In this document: piece by piece, positions 18,034-24,937 of the stretch | Numbering within the stretch: position 1 is the first letter of the stretch | How the letters are laid out: every line of letters begins with the position of its first letter | Assembly (NCBI GenBank): GCA_045638145.1 | Contig: JAZUAU010000015.1 | Span: forward strand, 1-64,000 | DNA length: 64,000 bases | Source: SFWF01 sp045638145 | GTDB lineage: Bacteria > Bacillota > Clostridia > Oscillospirales > Acutalibacteraceae | Direction: 5' to 3' | Made by a program: the position numbers and the translations under genes | The notes under the pieces: generated by a model | What the model was told of the DNA's origin: nothing | The model's database searches: none | The model's input: only the letters and a program-made list of their open reading frames with translations

Positions 18034-19170
18034 CTAAAAGGTTTTAATCATTTTTATGAAAACCGATAAAATCAGTTCTTTTAAGCACGGTTTTTTATAT
18101 TCTGTCGGTAGTGCAGTGCATGTAACAAAAAGCTCTGTTGCGGCAATAACCCTTCCGTTAAAAAGCACCTCTACCCTACCAATCTTACTTCCTTCTTTAA
18201 TCGGCGCAATAAGATAGTCAGGTTTTATAATTTCAATCGATAATTTATCTATATTTTGTTCAAGACAGGATACGGTTATATCTTCATATCCAAGAAAACA
18301 TTCCACATCACCGTTTATAATCGGGGTGCTAATAAATTTTTCGCAACTAAAGGTCACAGATTCAAGCTTGTCAAATCCGTGGTCAAGCAATTCTTTATGG
18401 TCACGCCAATCATTGGGGTCTTTGAGTGTTACTGCAATAATGGTTTTACCGTCACGCTCTGCCGCAGAAACAAGACATCTGCCCGATTTCTTAGTAAATC
18501 CCGTCTTTACACCTATGCAGCCTTTATATTCTTTGAGAAGTCTGTTGTGATTGGTAATAGTATACTTAACGGTCGGGTTACCAAATCTAATGCTCACCTG
18601 ACTTCTTGAGCAAGCATCCTTAAAATCAGGGTTTTTTAGTGCGTAAGCGGTAAGCTTTGCAAGGTCGTACGCGGTAGTGTAATGATTGTCATCATCAAGC
18701 CCCGAAGGGGTTACAAAATTTGTATCTTCAAGTCCGAGATCTTTCGCTTTTTTGTTCATAATCTCGGCGAATCTTTCGTTAGAGCCTGCTAAAAATTCAG
18801 CAATCACATTAGCCGCGTCGTTACCCGACATAAGCATAAGTCCATAAAGCAGGTCTTTACCAGTTATTTTGTCCCCAGCTTTCAGCCCCATAGCAGAGCC
18901 TTCAACAGTTACGGCTTTCACACTGCAGACAACCGTTTCATCAAGTCTTCCAGATTCCGCAAGAATCAATCCAGTCATAATTTTTGTGGTGCTTGCCATT
19001 GAGCGCCTGGTACAAGGGTCGTTTTCATACAAAATTTCAAGTGTATCTGCATTAATTACAACAGACGAAGCTGAGGTATCCGACAAGGCATTTGCAGGTA
19101 TAGAAGATGTCAATAATATTAAAACAATCGCTAAAATTAAACTGAATTTTTTTATAAGAATTCCCTCCAA
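18034..19170 (-). CDS. D-alanyl-D-alanine carboxypeptidase (DacF/DacB-like)
   Basis: A penicillin-binding serine D,D-carboxypeptidase that trims the terminal D-Ala from peptidoglycan stem peptides. The active site is complete: STTK (60-63), SGN (115-117) and KTG (222-224). A signal peptide covers the first 29 residues, ending at ANA-L, and there is a C-terminal beta domain and a final hydrophobic segment (LSVFIKMIKTF). The only standard start codon is the TTG at 19170, but this TTG is part of the ribosome site itself (TTGGAGGG). A normal 7-nt spacing from GGAGGG lands on an ATA codon at 19155-19153, which would give a typical (M)KKFSLILAI signal peptide start. It lies downstream of gerW, and spore cortex trimming is a reasonable role. 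Confidence 0.88.
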   Translation of the reverse strand: MEGILIKKFSLILAIVLILLTSSIPANALSDTSASSVVINADTLEILYENDPCTRRSMASTTKIMTGLILAESGRLDETVVCSVKAVTVEGSAMGLKAGDKITGKDLLYGLMLMSGNDAANVIAEFLAGSNERFAEIMNKKAKDLGLEDTNFVTPSGLDDDNHYTTAYDLAKLTAYALKNPDFKDACSRSQVSIRFGNPTVKYTITNHNRLLKEYKGCIGVKTGFTKKSGRCLVSAAERDGKTIIAVTLKDPNDWRDHKELLDHGFDKLESVTFSCEKFISTPIINGDVECFLGYEDITVSCLEQNIDKLSIEIIKPDYLIAPIKEGSKIGRVEVLFNGRVIAATELFVTCTALPTEYKKPCLKELILSVFIKMIKTF

Positions 19171-19196
19171 TCAATAAAATCTTACTGATTGAAGGG
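19163..19196 (-). promoter_or_regulatory. 15-bp hairpin enclosing the ribosome site of the carboxypeptidase gene
   Basis: On the minus-strand RNA, CCCUUCAAUCAGUAA pairs over its whole length with UUAUUGAUUGGAGGG around a GAUU loop: 15 continuous pairs with two G-U wobbles. The 3' arm contains GGAGGG, the ribosome binding site of the downstream gene. It begins 5 bp after the gerW stop and is not followed by a T-run, so it is better explained as a translational switch than as a terminator. Confidence 0.7.
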
Positions 19197-19201
19197 CTAT
19201 T

Positions 19202-19576
19202 TTATTCTTCTATTACGGTTTTCTTTGTTAAAAACTCTTTAACCTTGCCAATTAGCTCGGGAGCTGATTCAATAAGCTTGTCAACCGGTGTTCTGTCCTC
19301 GTTAACCTGAAGCATTTTAACGTTGGTGCCGCTAACACAGATGAAAGCTATTGGTGTAACGGATACGCCTGCACCACCGCCGCCGCCGAAGACAGCGCTT
19401 TCCTTTGTCGGGAAATCAGAGCCGCCGGTAGCAAGTCCGAAAGCAACCTTTGACACAGGAATAAGAGTAACCTCGCCGACAACAACAGGTGTACCTATTA
19501 TTGTGTCAGCGTCTACGAGAGCCTTAAGGTTCTCCATGGTAATATTCATAATTCCTTCAATATTACGATCTGCCAT
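19202..19576 (-). CDS. ytfJ: GerW/YtfJ family sporulation protein
   Basis: A 124-residue protein of the GerW (YtfJ) family, made during sporulation and needed for normal germination response in Bacillus. The family pattern is clear: NIEGIMNITMENLKALVDA at the N terminus, TIIGTPV, LIPVSKVAFGLATGGSDF in the middle, a glycine run (FGGGGGAGVSVTPIAF), and a short C-terminal helix. It is followed by the carboxypeptidase gene and preceded by its usual partner, a DUF2953 membrane protein. Confidence 0.92.
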   Translation of the reverse strand: MADRNIEGIMNITMENLKALVDADTIIGTPVVVGEVTLIPVSKVAFGLATGGSDFPTKESAVFGGGGGAGVSVTPIAFICVSGTNVKMLQVNEDRTPVDKLIESAPELIGKVKEFLTKKTVIEE

Positions 19577-19577
19577 A

Positions 19578-20171
19578 TTATTCTAACTCCTTTTTAAGTT
19601 TGAAAATCTCTATTACAATTGAAACAAAGAATGTCAGCAAATGTATTACCCTTACGCTAAAATCAGTTTTAAGAGCAAATTTCATCTCTTTTGCGGCAAA
19701 TCCTGCCGAGACGTTAATTTTATCAGGCATAAAGGTGAAACATTCCGATAAAAGATTAATAATCGGATATACCGAAGAACAAGCAGTGCCGTATAACAGT
19801 GCAGTAGCGGCAGCATCGCTTCCAACTACAACAAGCTCCATTTCAGTATTTTTAATAACCACGTTTTTAATAAGCCTTTTAAACCTTAAAAGAATATTCT
19901 TTATAGTGTGTAAAAGCTCAATAACATCGTCGTAGGTATTTATATGTTTTTTAAGATTAAGCTTACTTTTCTTTTGTTTGTTACCCTTTTCTTCGCTATC
20001 TTGCCAGTCTGTATTCTTTTCCTCGGAAAAATTATATAATCTAATTCCAAGAAACTTTACACTAAAAACAGGCTCGGTATCCTTTGCGATTTCAAGATGA
20101 ATTTGAATCTTAGAAAAAAGTGCAACAAATATAACGGCAAGAATGATGCCTAATATGAACCAGCCAATCAA
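19578..20171 (-). CDS. DUF2953 membrane protein (YtfI-like)
   Basis: A 197-residue protein with an N-terminal membrane span (about 3-20), a lysine-rich middle (residues 55-80), a central KNVVIKNTEMELVVVGSDAAATALLYG segment typical of DUF2953, and a C-terminal hydrophobic helix. It starts at TTG with GAGGTGAT just upstream. Its place immediately before gerW is conserved in spore formers; the molecular role is unknown. Confidence 0.78.
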   Translation of the reverse strand: MIGWFILGIILAVIFVALFSKIQIHLEIAKDTEPVFSVKFLGIRLYNFSEEKNTDWQDSEEKGNKQKKSKLNLKKHINTYDDVIELLHTIKNILLRFKRLIKNVVIKNTEMELVVVGSDAAATALLYGTACSSVYPIINLLSECFTFMPDKINVSAGFAAKEMKFALKTDFSVRVIHLLTFFVSIVIEIFKLKKELE

Positions 20172-20208
20172 ATAATCACCTCAAAAATTATTTGCAAAGA
20201 AAGAAAAA

Positions 20209-20778
20209 TTATTCAGAAAGGCCGTTTTCAATCTCAAGCTGCTCGGCATAATCATTAACCGTAGGTGTTTTATCGGGAAGGGGCGGAAGCTCTTCCAACG
20301 AAGAAAGTGAGAAGCAACGAAGGAAGTTTTTTGTTGTTCCGTAAAGTAGTGGTCTTCCGGGAAGCTCTAATCTGCCACGCTCTTCAATAAGGTCTTTTTC
20401 AATTAGGGTAGAAACAACCGCCGAGCAGTCAACACCTCTCACCTGCTCGATAAAAGCACGGGTTACGGGCTGATTATACGCTACAACGGCAAGCACTTCA
20501 AGCGCAGCAGAAGAAAGGGGTGTTCTTCTTTTAATCTCAAATGCACTCTTGATATAGGGTGCAAATTCAATTCTAGACACAAGCTGATAGCTATCATCAA
20601 GACGGATAAGTTCAAGTCCTAAATCGGCAGTATTAACATGGGTTATAACCTCATCAAGAAGCTGACGAGCATCCTTTTCACGAAGTTCAAATACTTCTGA
20701 AATTCTGCCGAGAGAAATAGGCTCACCGCCGGCAAAAAGAACGGCTTCAACCGCCTTAATAAGTTCAATTCTTTCCAT
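20209..20778 (-). CDS. scpB: Segregation and condensation protein B
   Basis: ScpB is the kite subunit (tandem winged helix) that dimerises and binds ScpA to form the SMC complex compacting and separating chromosomes. The 189-residue protein shows the N-terminal IKAVEAVLFAGGEPISL, the ALEVLAVVAYNQPVTRAFIE core motif, and LIEERGRLELPGRPLLYGTT. Its ATG overlaps the stop of scpA by one base. Confidence 0.95.
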   Translation of the reverse strand: MERIELIKAVEAVLFAGGEPISLGRISEVFELREKDARQLLDEVITHVNTADLGLELIRLDDSYQLVSRIEFAPYIKSAFEIKRRTPLSSAALEVLAVVAYNQPVTRAFIEQVRGVDCSAVVSTLIEKDLIEERGRLELPGRPLLYGTTKNFLRCFSLSSLEELPPLPDKTPTVNDYAEQLEIENGLSE

Positions 20779-21494
20779 TACTTCTTTTTCTCCTTAATAA
20801 GCTCAACTTCCATATCTTCGTTTTCTCCGCTTACATGCACACGGTTTGCCTTAACAAGCTCTAACAGTGCAAGGAAGGTTGCAACAAGCTCTGAGCGGTT
20901 TTTGGAAGACATATAAAGAGAATTAATCTTTCTTTTACTGCCGCTCCAAAGATTTCTCATAACAAATATAATTTTAGAGGAAACGGAATAAATCTTCTTG
21001 GCTACGATTTTTGTAAACGCTTTTTGTGAGGGCGGCATTCTGCGGTCTATTCTGCCGAGAGCATTGATATAGGCATTGAAAATATCGGAATTATCGTGGA
21101 TAAGATCGTATGTCTTGTCCACCTCGACAGGCTCAGGTGCTCGTACAAATCGGTCAAATCCGGCGGTCATAGTACCAAATTTAGCTGCCATCTGCTTGCA
21201 AACCTGATACTCAAGCAGCTCACCGGTAAGCTCCTTTTTAAGCTCTTCAATCTCTTCGTGCTTTGGAAGAAGGCTTACAGTCTTCATATAGATAAGACGC
21301 GAAGCCATCTCAAGAAATTCGCTGGCAACATCCATCTCATTGTCCTGCATAAGTTTTATCTGTTCAAGATATTGCTCGATAAGCACCGATAGCTTAATGT
21401 CGTAAATATTGAGTTTATTTTTAGCTATCAGCGAAAGCAAAAGGTCAAAAGGACCTTCGAAGCCCTCAGTTTTATAAAGAATTACGTTTTCCAT
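20778..21494 (-). CDS. scpA: Segregation and condensation protein A
   Basis: ScpA is the kleisin that bridges the SMC heads. It has 238 residues. The N terminus FEGPFDLLLSLIAKNKLNIYDI is the kleisin SMC-neck binding segment, followed by FLEMASRLIYMKTVSLLP. The C-terminal winged helix has VATFLALLELVKANRV. It sits between a site-2 protease gene and scpB in what looks like one transcript from the promoter at 22225-22253. Confidence 0.94.
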   Translation of the reverse strand: MENVILYKTEGFEGPFDLLLSLIAKNKLNIYDIKLSVLIEQYLEQIKLMQDNEMDVASEFLEMASRLIYMKTVSLLPKHEEIEELKKELTGELLEYQVCKQMAAKFGTMTAGFDRFVRAPEPVEVDKTYDLIHDNSDIFNAYINALGRIDRRMPPSQKAFTKIVAKKIYSVSSKIIFVMRNLWSGSKRKINSLYMSSKNRSELVATFLALLELVKANRVHVSGENEDMEVELIKEKKK

Positions 21495-21503
21495 TAAAAC
21501 ATC

Positions 21504-22181
21504 CTAAAAAAATATTTTTTCCGGTAAAAGAGAAAGCAAATTCAAAATTTTAGTTGATGCAATATTGAGCGGAAGGTCAAATGCGCCAACAACTATCAAA
21601 GCAAGCACTGCGTAATAAAGATAGCGTTCATACTGCATCACCTTATAATAAATTCTATCAGGAAGAATTACACCAAGAAGACGCGAACCGTCAAGCGGCG
21701 GTACGGGAATCAAATTGAATACAGCAAGAGAGACATTGATACTTGCTACAAAGTAAAAGAAATCGGCAACATAAGCTAAAGCAGTAATACCTACCGAAAA
21801 ATAAGCCTTTGCGGTACCGAAAAAAAGAAAGATTGATACAAATGCAACCAAAAGATTAGAAAGAGGTCCCACAAATGCAGTTGCTGCCATTCCAACCTTA
21901 GGATTATCAAAGTTTCTGGGATTTACTGAAACGGGCTTTGCCCATCCGAAGCCGAAAAGTATTATGCATAGTGCACCCATATAATCAATATGATTAAATG
22001 GGTTTAGGCTGAGTCTACCATGATATCGTGGGGTAGGGTCGCCAAGTCTAGTTGCGGCCCATGCGTGAGCAAACTCGTGAATGGGCATTGTGAGAAAAAT
22101 TACCGCTACAGCAGAGACAATTCTTACAATAACGTCTATAAGGCTAATGCTTCCAGGATGCTGAATAATATCGAATAACAA
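21504..22181 (-). CDS. Site-2 protease family protein (M50, YwhC-like)
   Basis: An intramembrane metalloprotease-type protein. HEFAH (with the preceding TMP) is the HExxH zinc motif, GPLSN lies in the next span, and NLIPVPPLDGSRLL is the second zinc-ligand motif, with the family's NxxPxxxLDG pattern. About six membrane segments are visible. The GTG at 22190 overlaps its own GGAG, so the TTG at 22181 with 8-nt spacing is preferred. Members of this group often precede scpA in Firmicutes; their substrate is not known. Confidence 0.85.
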   Translation of the reverse strand: MLFDIIQHPGSISLIDVIVRIVSAVAVIFLTMPIHEFAHAWAATRLGDPTPRYHGRLSLNPFNHIDYMGALCIILFGFGWAKPVSVNPRNFDNPKVGMAATAFVGPLSNLLVAFVSIFLFFGTAKAYFSVGITALAYVADFFYFVASINVSLAVFNLIPVPPLDGSRLLGVILPDRIYYKVMQYERYLYYAVLALIVVGAFDLPLNIASTKILNLLSLLPEKIFF

Positions 22182-22224
22182 GAAAGACACTCCATTCTAA
22201 AAACAAAATAACCCCTTTTAAAGC

Positions 22225-22253
22225 ATTATACACTTAAAAACAATAAATTACAA
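22225..22253 (-). promoter_or_regulatory. Promoter of the protease-scpA-scpB-gerW operon
   Basis: Minus strand TTGTAA (22253-22248), 17-bp spacer, TATAAT (22230-22225). Confidence 0.6.
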
Positions 22254-22267
22254 GCATAAACAAACAA

Positions 22268-22291
22268 AAAACGGGAGAATTTATCTCCCGT
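22268..22291 (-). terminator. Terminator overlapping the amidase stop codon
   Basis: AAACGGGAGA - loop - TCTCCCGTTT followed by TTTT on the minus strand. The last three amidase codons and its TAA lie in the left arm and loop. Confidence 0.75.
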
Positions 22292-23030
22292 TTAAGGTAA
22301 TATAAAATTTATTAACGTATCCTGTTTTGCCATGGTATCTTACCAGATACCAATCCCCTGCCATATTAAGAATGGTGACGCTTTGACCGTTTGGAATTTT
22401 TCCGATAATTCTGCTGTAAATATCGGGTCGTTCGCGCAGATTAAGATTGCCGCCCATTGTCGTTACTTTTCCTGTAGTGCTTGTTCCCATAGGCTCATTA
22501 AAGGGAATATTAAAGTAGTCGGTTAACGATATTACAAGATTTTTTGCAATATTGTTAATATTCGCTTTTATCCAATCTGCATCCTCGGGGTTATCGTGAT
22601 AAGCAACCTCAACAAGTACAGAAGGTGCTTTTGTTCTCGTAACCTCTCCAAGGGTTGTGGTCGGTACTGTTTCGACAAGATTCGGATATGGATAAATTAT
22701 CTTAAAATTATTTGCTACAATTTCAGCAAACCTCTGTCCCCTACTGCTGAACGGATAGTAGTATGCTTCGGTACCCATAGCGCTACCGTCGGCAGATGCG
22801 TTTGAGTGTATAGCCAGGTGCAAATCATAATTGCCTCTGTTGGAGGCAGCTATTGATGAGCCTGCTGTCATATCAGGAGTATTTCTCACATACCCGATAC
22901 CCGATGCATCAAGATATGGGATCATCGCATCAGCAATTAGGTTCATATACTGTTCTTCGTTACCTCCGTTAACGTATGGATTAAATTCCTGCGTTGACGG
23001 ACTTAAATATATAGTTGGAATAATAATCAC
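22281..23030 (-). CDS. N-acetylmuramoyl-L-alanine amidase with C-terminal SH3 domain
   Basis: An Amidase_3-type enzyme that cuts the bond between muramic acid and L-Ala. Motifs are TIYLSPSTQEFN, NEEQYMNLIADAM (zinc-ligand Glu region), LHLAIHSNAS (zinc His) and VLVEVAYHDNPEDADW (catalytic Glu). Residues about 190-249 form a bacterial SH3 domain ending in GYVNKFYITL. There is no signal peptide, as in some amidases used inside the mother cell. The annotated start is the GTG at 23030, but this lies in the ribosome site. By comparison with sigE, which has the same leader AAGGGTGATTATT before its ATG, initiation at the ATT codon 23021-23019 (giving MPTIYLSPS) is more likely. Confidence 0.85.
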   Translation of the reverse strand: MIIIPTIYLSPSTQEFNPYVNGGNEEQYMNLIADAMIPYLDASGIGYVRNTPDMTAGSSIAASNRGNYDLHLAIHSNASADGSAMGTEAYYYPFSSRGQRFAEIVANNFKIIYPYPNLVETVPTTTLGEVTRTKAPSVLVEVAYHDNPEDADWIKANINNIAKNLVISLTDYFNIPFNEPMGTSTTGKVTTMGGNLNLRERPDIYSRIIGKIPNGQSVTILNMAGDWYLVRYHGKTGYVNKFYITLNGR

Positions 23031-23062
23031 CCTTTCACAACAGTATATGCCGTGAAAGGGTG
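23028..23062 (-). promoter_or_regulatory. Perfect 11-bp hairpin enclosing the amidase ribosome site
   Basis: CACCCTTTCAC (23028-23038) and GTGAAAGGGTG (23052-23062) are exact inverted repeats with a 13-nt loop. On the minus strand the 3' arm is GTGAAAGGGTG, which is the only ribosome site of the amidase gene. It lies in the 37-bp gap after the hypothetical gene. Confidence 0.7.
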
Positions 23063-23067
23063 ATGGT

Positions 23068-23607
23068 TCAGCTAAGTCCGAACTCTTCGGTGAGGGTTTT
23101 TATGCGGGAAGAGAACCAGCAATAAAGCACCTCGCCAAGTTCCTGATAAATTGGATCTCCGTCATGTGCGCAGAGCATTGCAAAGGTTTGACCTATACGG
23201 CGTTCAACCTCGCTACCCCGCCTGTGTGCAAGGTAGTAAAAGGAAAACGCACCTGTATCAGATGTATATTTATACAAATCAGGAGCAGTATCTTTTACCG
23301 TATCAAGGAAGCTCTTTAAAGCAACACCTTGAGCGGCTTCGCTTTTAATATATGTTTCAACGCCGATGGTGACGGTGAATGACAGAAGCAAATGACGTTG
23401 TATAAGCATGTTTTCGTCCTGTTCTTCAACAGCATCACTATGTGCGGTAGAGGCAGCACGAAACTCCTCGGCAATTCTTTTACCGAAGTTTTCAGCCGTC
23501 AGTATTTCCTTTTCATCAAGTACGGCATCGTGGCTTGTTGCCATTGCATTTTGTCTTACGCTCTGGCTAGGTTTGTTACCAGCAATCTTTATATCTTCAT
23601 CGTACAT
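23068..23607 (-). CDS. Hypothetical protein, mostly helical
   Basis: A 179-residue protein I do not recognise. It is soluble and charged, with an extended N-terminal 50 residues and then likely helices (LIQRHLLLSFTVTIGVETYIK, LKSFLDTVKDTAPDLYKYTS, YYLAHRRGSEVERRIGQTFAML). It has no signal peptide and no membrane span. It starts immediately after the TSCPD gene stop (ATG inside GGTGACTAAATG), so the two are co-translated. The amidase gene follows. Confidence 0.75.
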   Translation of the reverse strand: MYDEDIKIAGNKPSQSVRQNAMATSHDAVLDEKEILTAENFGKRIAEEFRAASTAHSDAVEEQDENMLIQRHLLLSFTVTIGVETYIKSEAAQGVALKSFLDTVKDTAPDLYKYTSDTGAFSFYYLAHRRGSEVERRIGQTFAMLCAHDGDPIYQELGEVLYCWFSSRIKTLTEEFGLS

Positions 23608-23865
23608 TTAGTCACCTGCTTTATTTTTGGCTTCCGCGAGTGCTTTTGCCAATTGGTCGGGACAAGAAGTGCTTTTGAATCCGCATTTTATTCCGTCGAG
23701 CCTTTCGATTACCTCATCAACGCTCATACCTTCACAAATTGCGCCGATTCCCTTTAAATTACCGTTGCATCCACCAAAAAATTCAATATTGTAAACCTTA
23801 CCATCCTCAATATCGAATTTAATTTGACGAGAGCAAGTCCCATTAGTTTTATATGAATATGTCAT
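23608..23865 (-). CDS. TSCPD domain protein (TIGR03905 type)
   Basis: An 85-residue stand-alone TSCPD domain, related to the C-terminal zinc-finger-like domain of vitamin B12-dependent ribonucleotide reductases and of NrdR-like proteins. Cys residues occur in TNGTCSRQI, FFGGCNGNLKG, AICEG, IKCGFKSTSCPDQLAKAL; the last carries the name-giving TSCPD. Its function is not established. It is directly downstream of rpoD. Confidence 0.88.
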   Translation of the reverse strand: MTYSYKTNGTCSRQIKFDIEDGKVYNIEFFGGCNGNLKGIGAICEGMSVDEVIERLDGIKCGFKSTSCPDQLAKALAEAKNKAGD

Positions 23866-23877
23866 TAAAAATATTCC

Positions 23878-24936
23878 TTATCTGTCTTTGAATTTATTGC
23901 TGCGTACGGGATGGCGAAGCTTACGAAGTGCTTTTGCTTCAATCTGTCTGATACGCTCTCGGGTGACATCAAACTCAAGTCCTACCTCCTCAAGGGTGTG
24001 GCTTCTGCCATCTTTTAGACCAAAGCGAAGCCTGATAACTGCTTCTTCTCTTGGAGTCAGGGTTTTAAGAACACTGTCAATATCCTCGTTTGTAATTGTC
24101 TTGAGCGCGGCTTCGTCAGGAGCGAGAGCATCTTCGTCACGGATAAAGTCCATAAGGCGAGAGTCTTCCTCGGGTCCGATAGGGGTTTCCATAGAAACAG
24201 GCTCCTGAGCTACACGCATAATCTCGCGGATGCGCTCAACGGGAAGATTCATTTTCTCGGCAATAAGTTCCTCGGTCGGCTCATAGCCGTTTTCGTGGAG
24301 AAGCTGACTCTGTACCTTTTTGAGGCGATTAATTGTTTCAACCATATGAACGGGAATTCTAATGGTTCTCGCCTGGTCTGCTATAGCTCGAGTAATTGCC
24401 TGCCTTATCCACCATGTTGCATAGGTAGAGAACTTAAAGCCCTTAGTGTGGTCAAACTTATCAACAGCCTTAATAAGACCAACGTTACCCTCCTGAATAA
24501 GGTCAAGGAAGTACATTCCACGGCCAACATATTTCTTTGCAATACTTACAACAAGACGAAGATTTGCTTCGGTAAGACGTTGCTTTGCCTTTTCATCGCC
24601 CTCGCTAATTTTAATAGCAAGTTCTATCTCTTCATCAGTATTGAGAAGTGGAACACGACCAATTTCACGGAGATACACCTTTACAGGGTCATCAAGAGAA
24701 ACATTATCAAAATTGAGGTCGTCTTCAATATTATCAACATTCATTTCCTCAAACTTGAGGTCATCCTCACTAGGCTCATCGTCAAAAAGATCAAGAAGCG
24801 GCGGCTCGTTGAAAAGCTCTCCAAGGTCATCGGGAGCAGCTTCTATATCATCAAAAGATATATCATTTTCCTCCTCATTTTTAACCTCTTCAGGATTGTC
24901 TATAGCATCCTTTATTTTCTTTTCTTCTGTATTCAT
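23878..24936 (-). CDS. rpoD: Primary RNA polymerase sigma factor (SigA/RpoD)
   Basis: The vegetative sigma factor. The 352-residue protein has an acidic N-terminal region 1.1-like stretch, region 1.2 (DDPVKVYLREIGRVPLL), region 2 with KYVGRGMYFLDLIQEGNVGL and KFDHTKGFKFSTYATWWIRQ, region 3, and region 4 with LTPREEAVIRLRFGL and VTRERIRQIEAKALRKLRHP. It follows dnaG with a 1-bp gap, the classical dnaG-rpoD macromolecular synthesis arrangement, without rpsU here. Promoters in this window fit TTGACA/TATAAT. Confidence 0.97.
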   Translation of the reverse strand: MNTEEKKIKDAIDNPEEVKNEEENDISFDDIEAAPDDLGELFNEPPLLDLFDDEPSEDDLKFEEMNVDNIEDDLNFDNVSLDDPVKVYLREIGRVPLLNTDEEIELAIKISEGDEKAKQRLTEANLRLVVSIAKKYVGRGMYFLDLIQEGNVGLIKAVDKFDHTKGFKFSTYATWWIRQAITRAIADQARTIRIPVHMVETINRLKKVQSQLLHENGYEPTEELIAEKMNLPVERIREIMRVAQEPVSMETPIGPEEDSRLMDFIRDEDALAPDEAALKTITNEDIDSVLKTLTPREEAVIRLRFGLKDGRSHTLEEVGLEFDVTRERIRQIEAKALRKLRHPVRSNKFKDR

Positions 24937-24937
24937 T

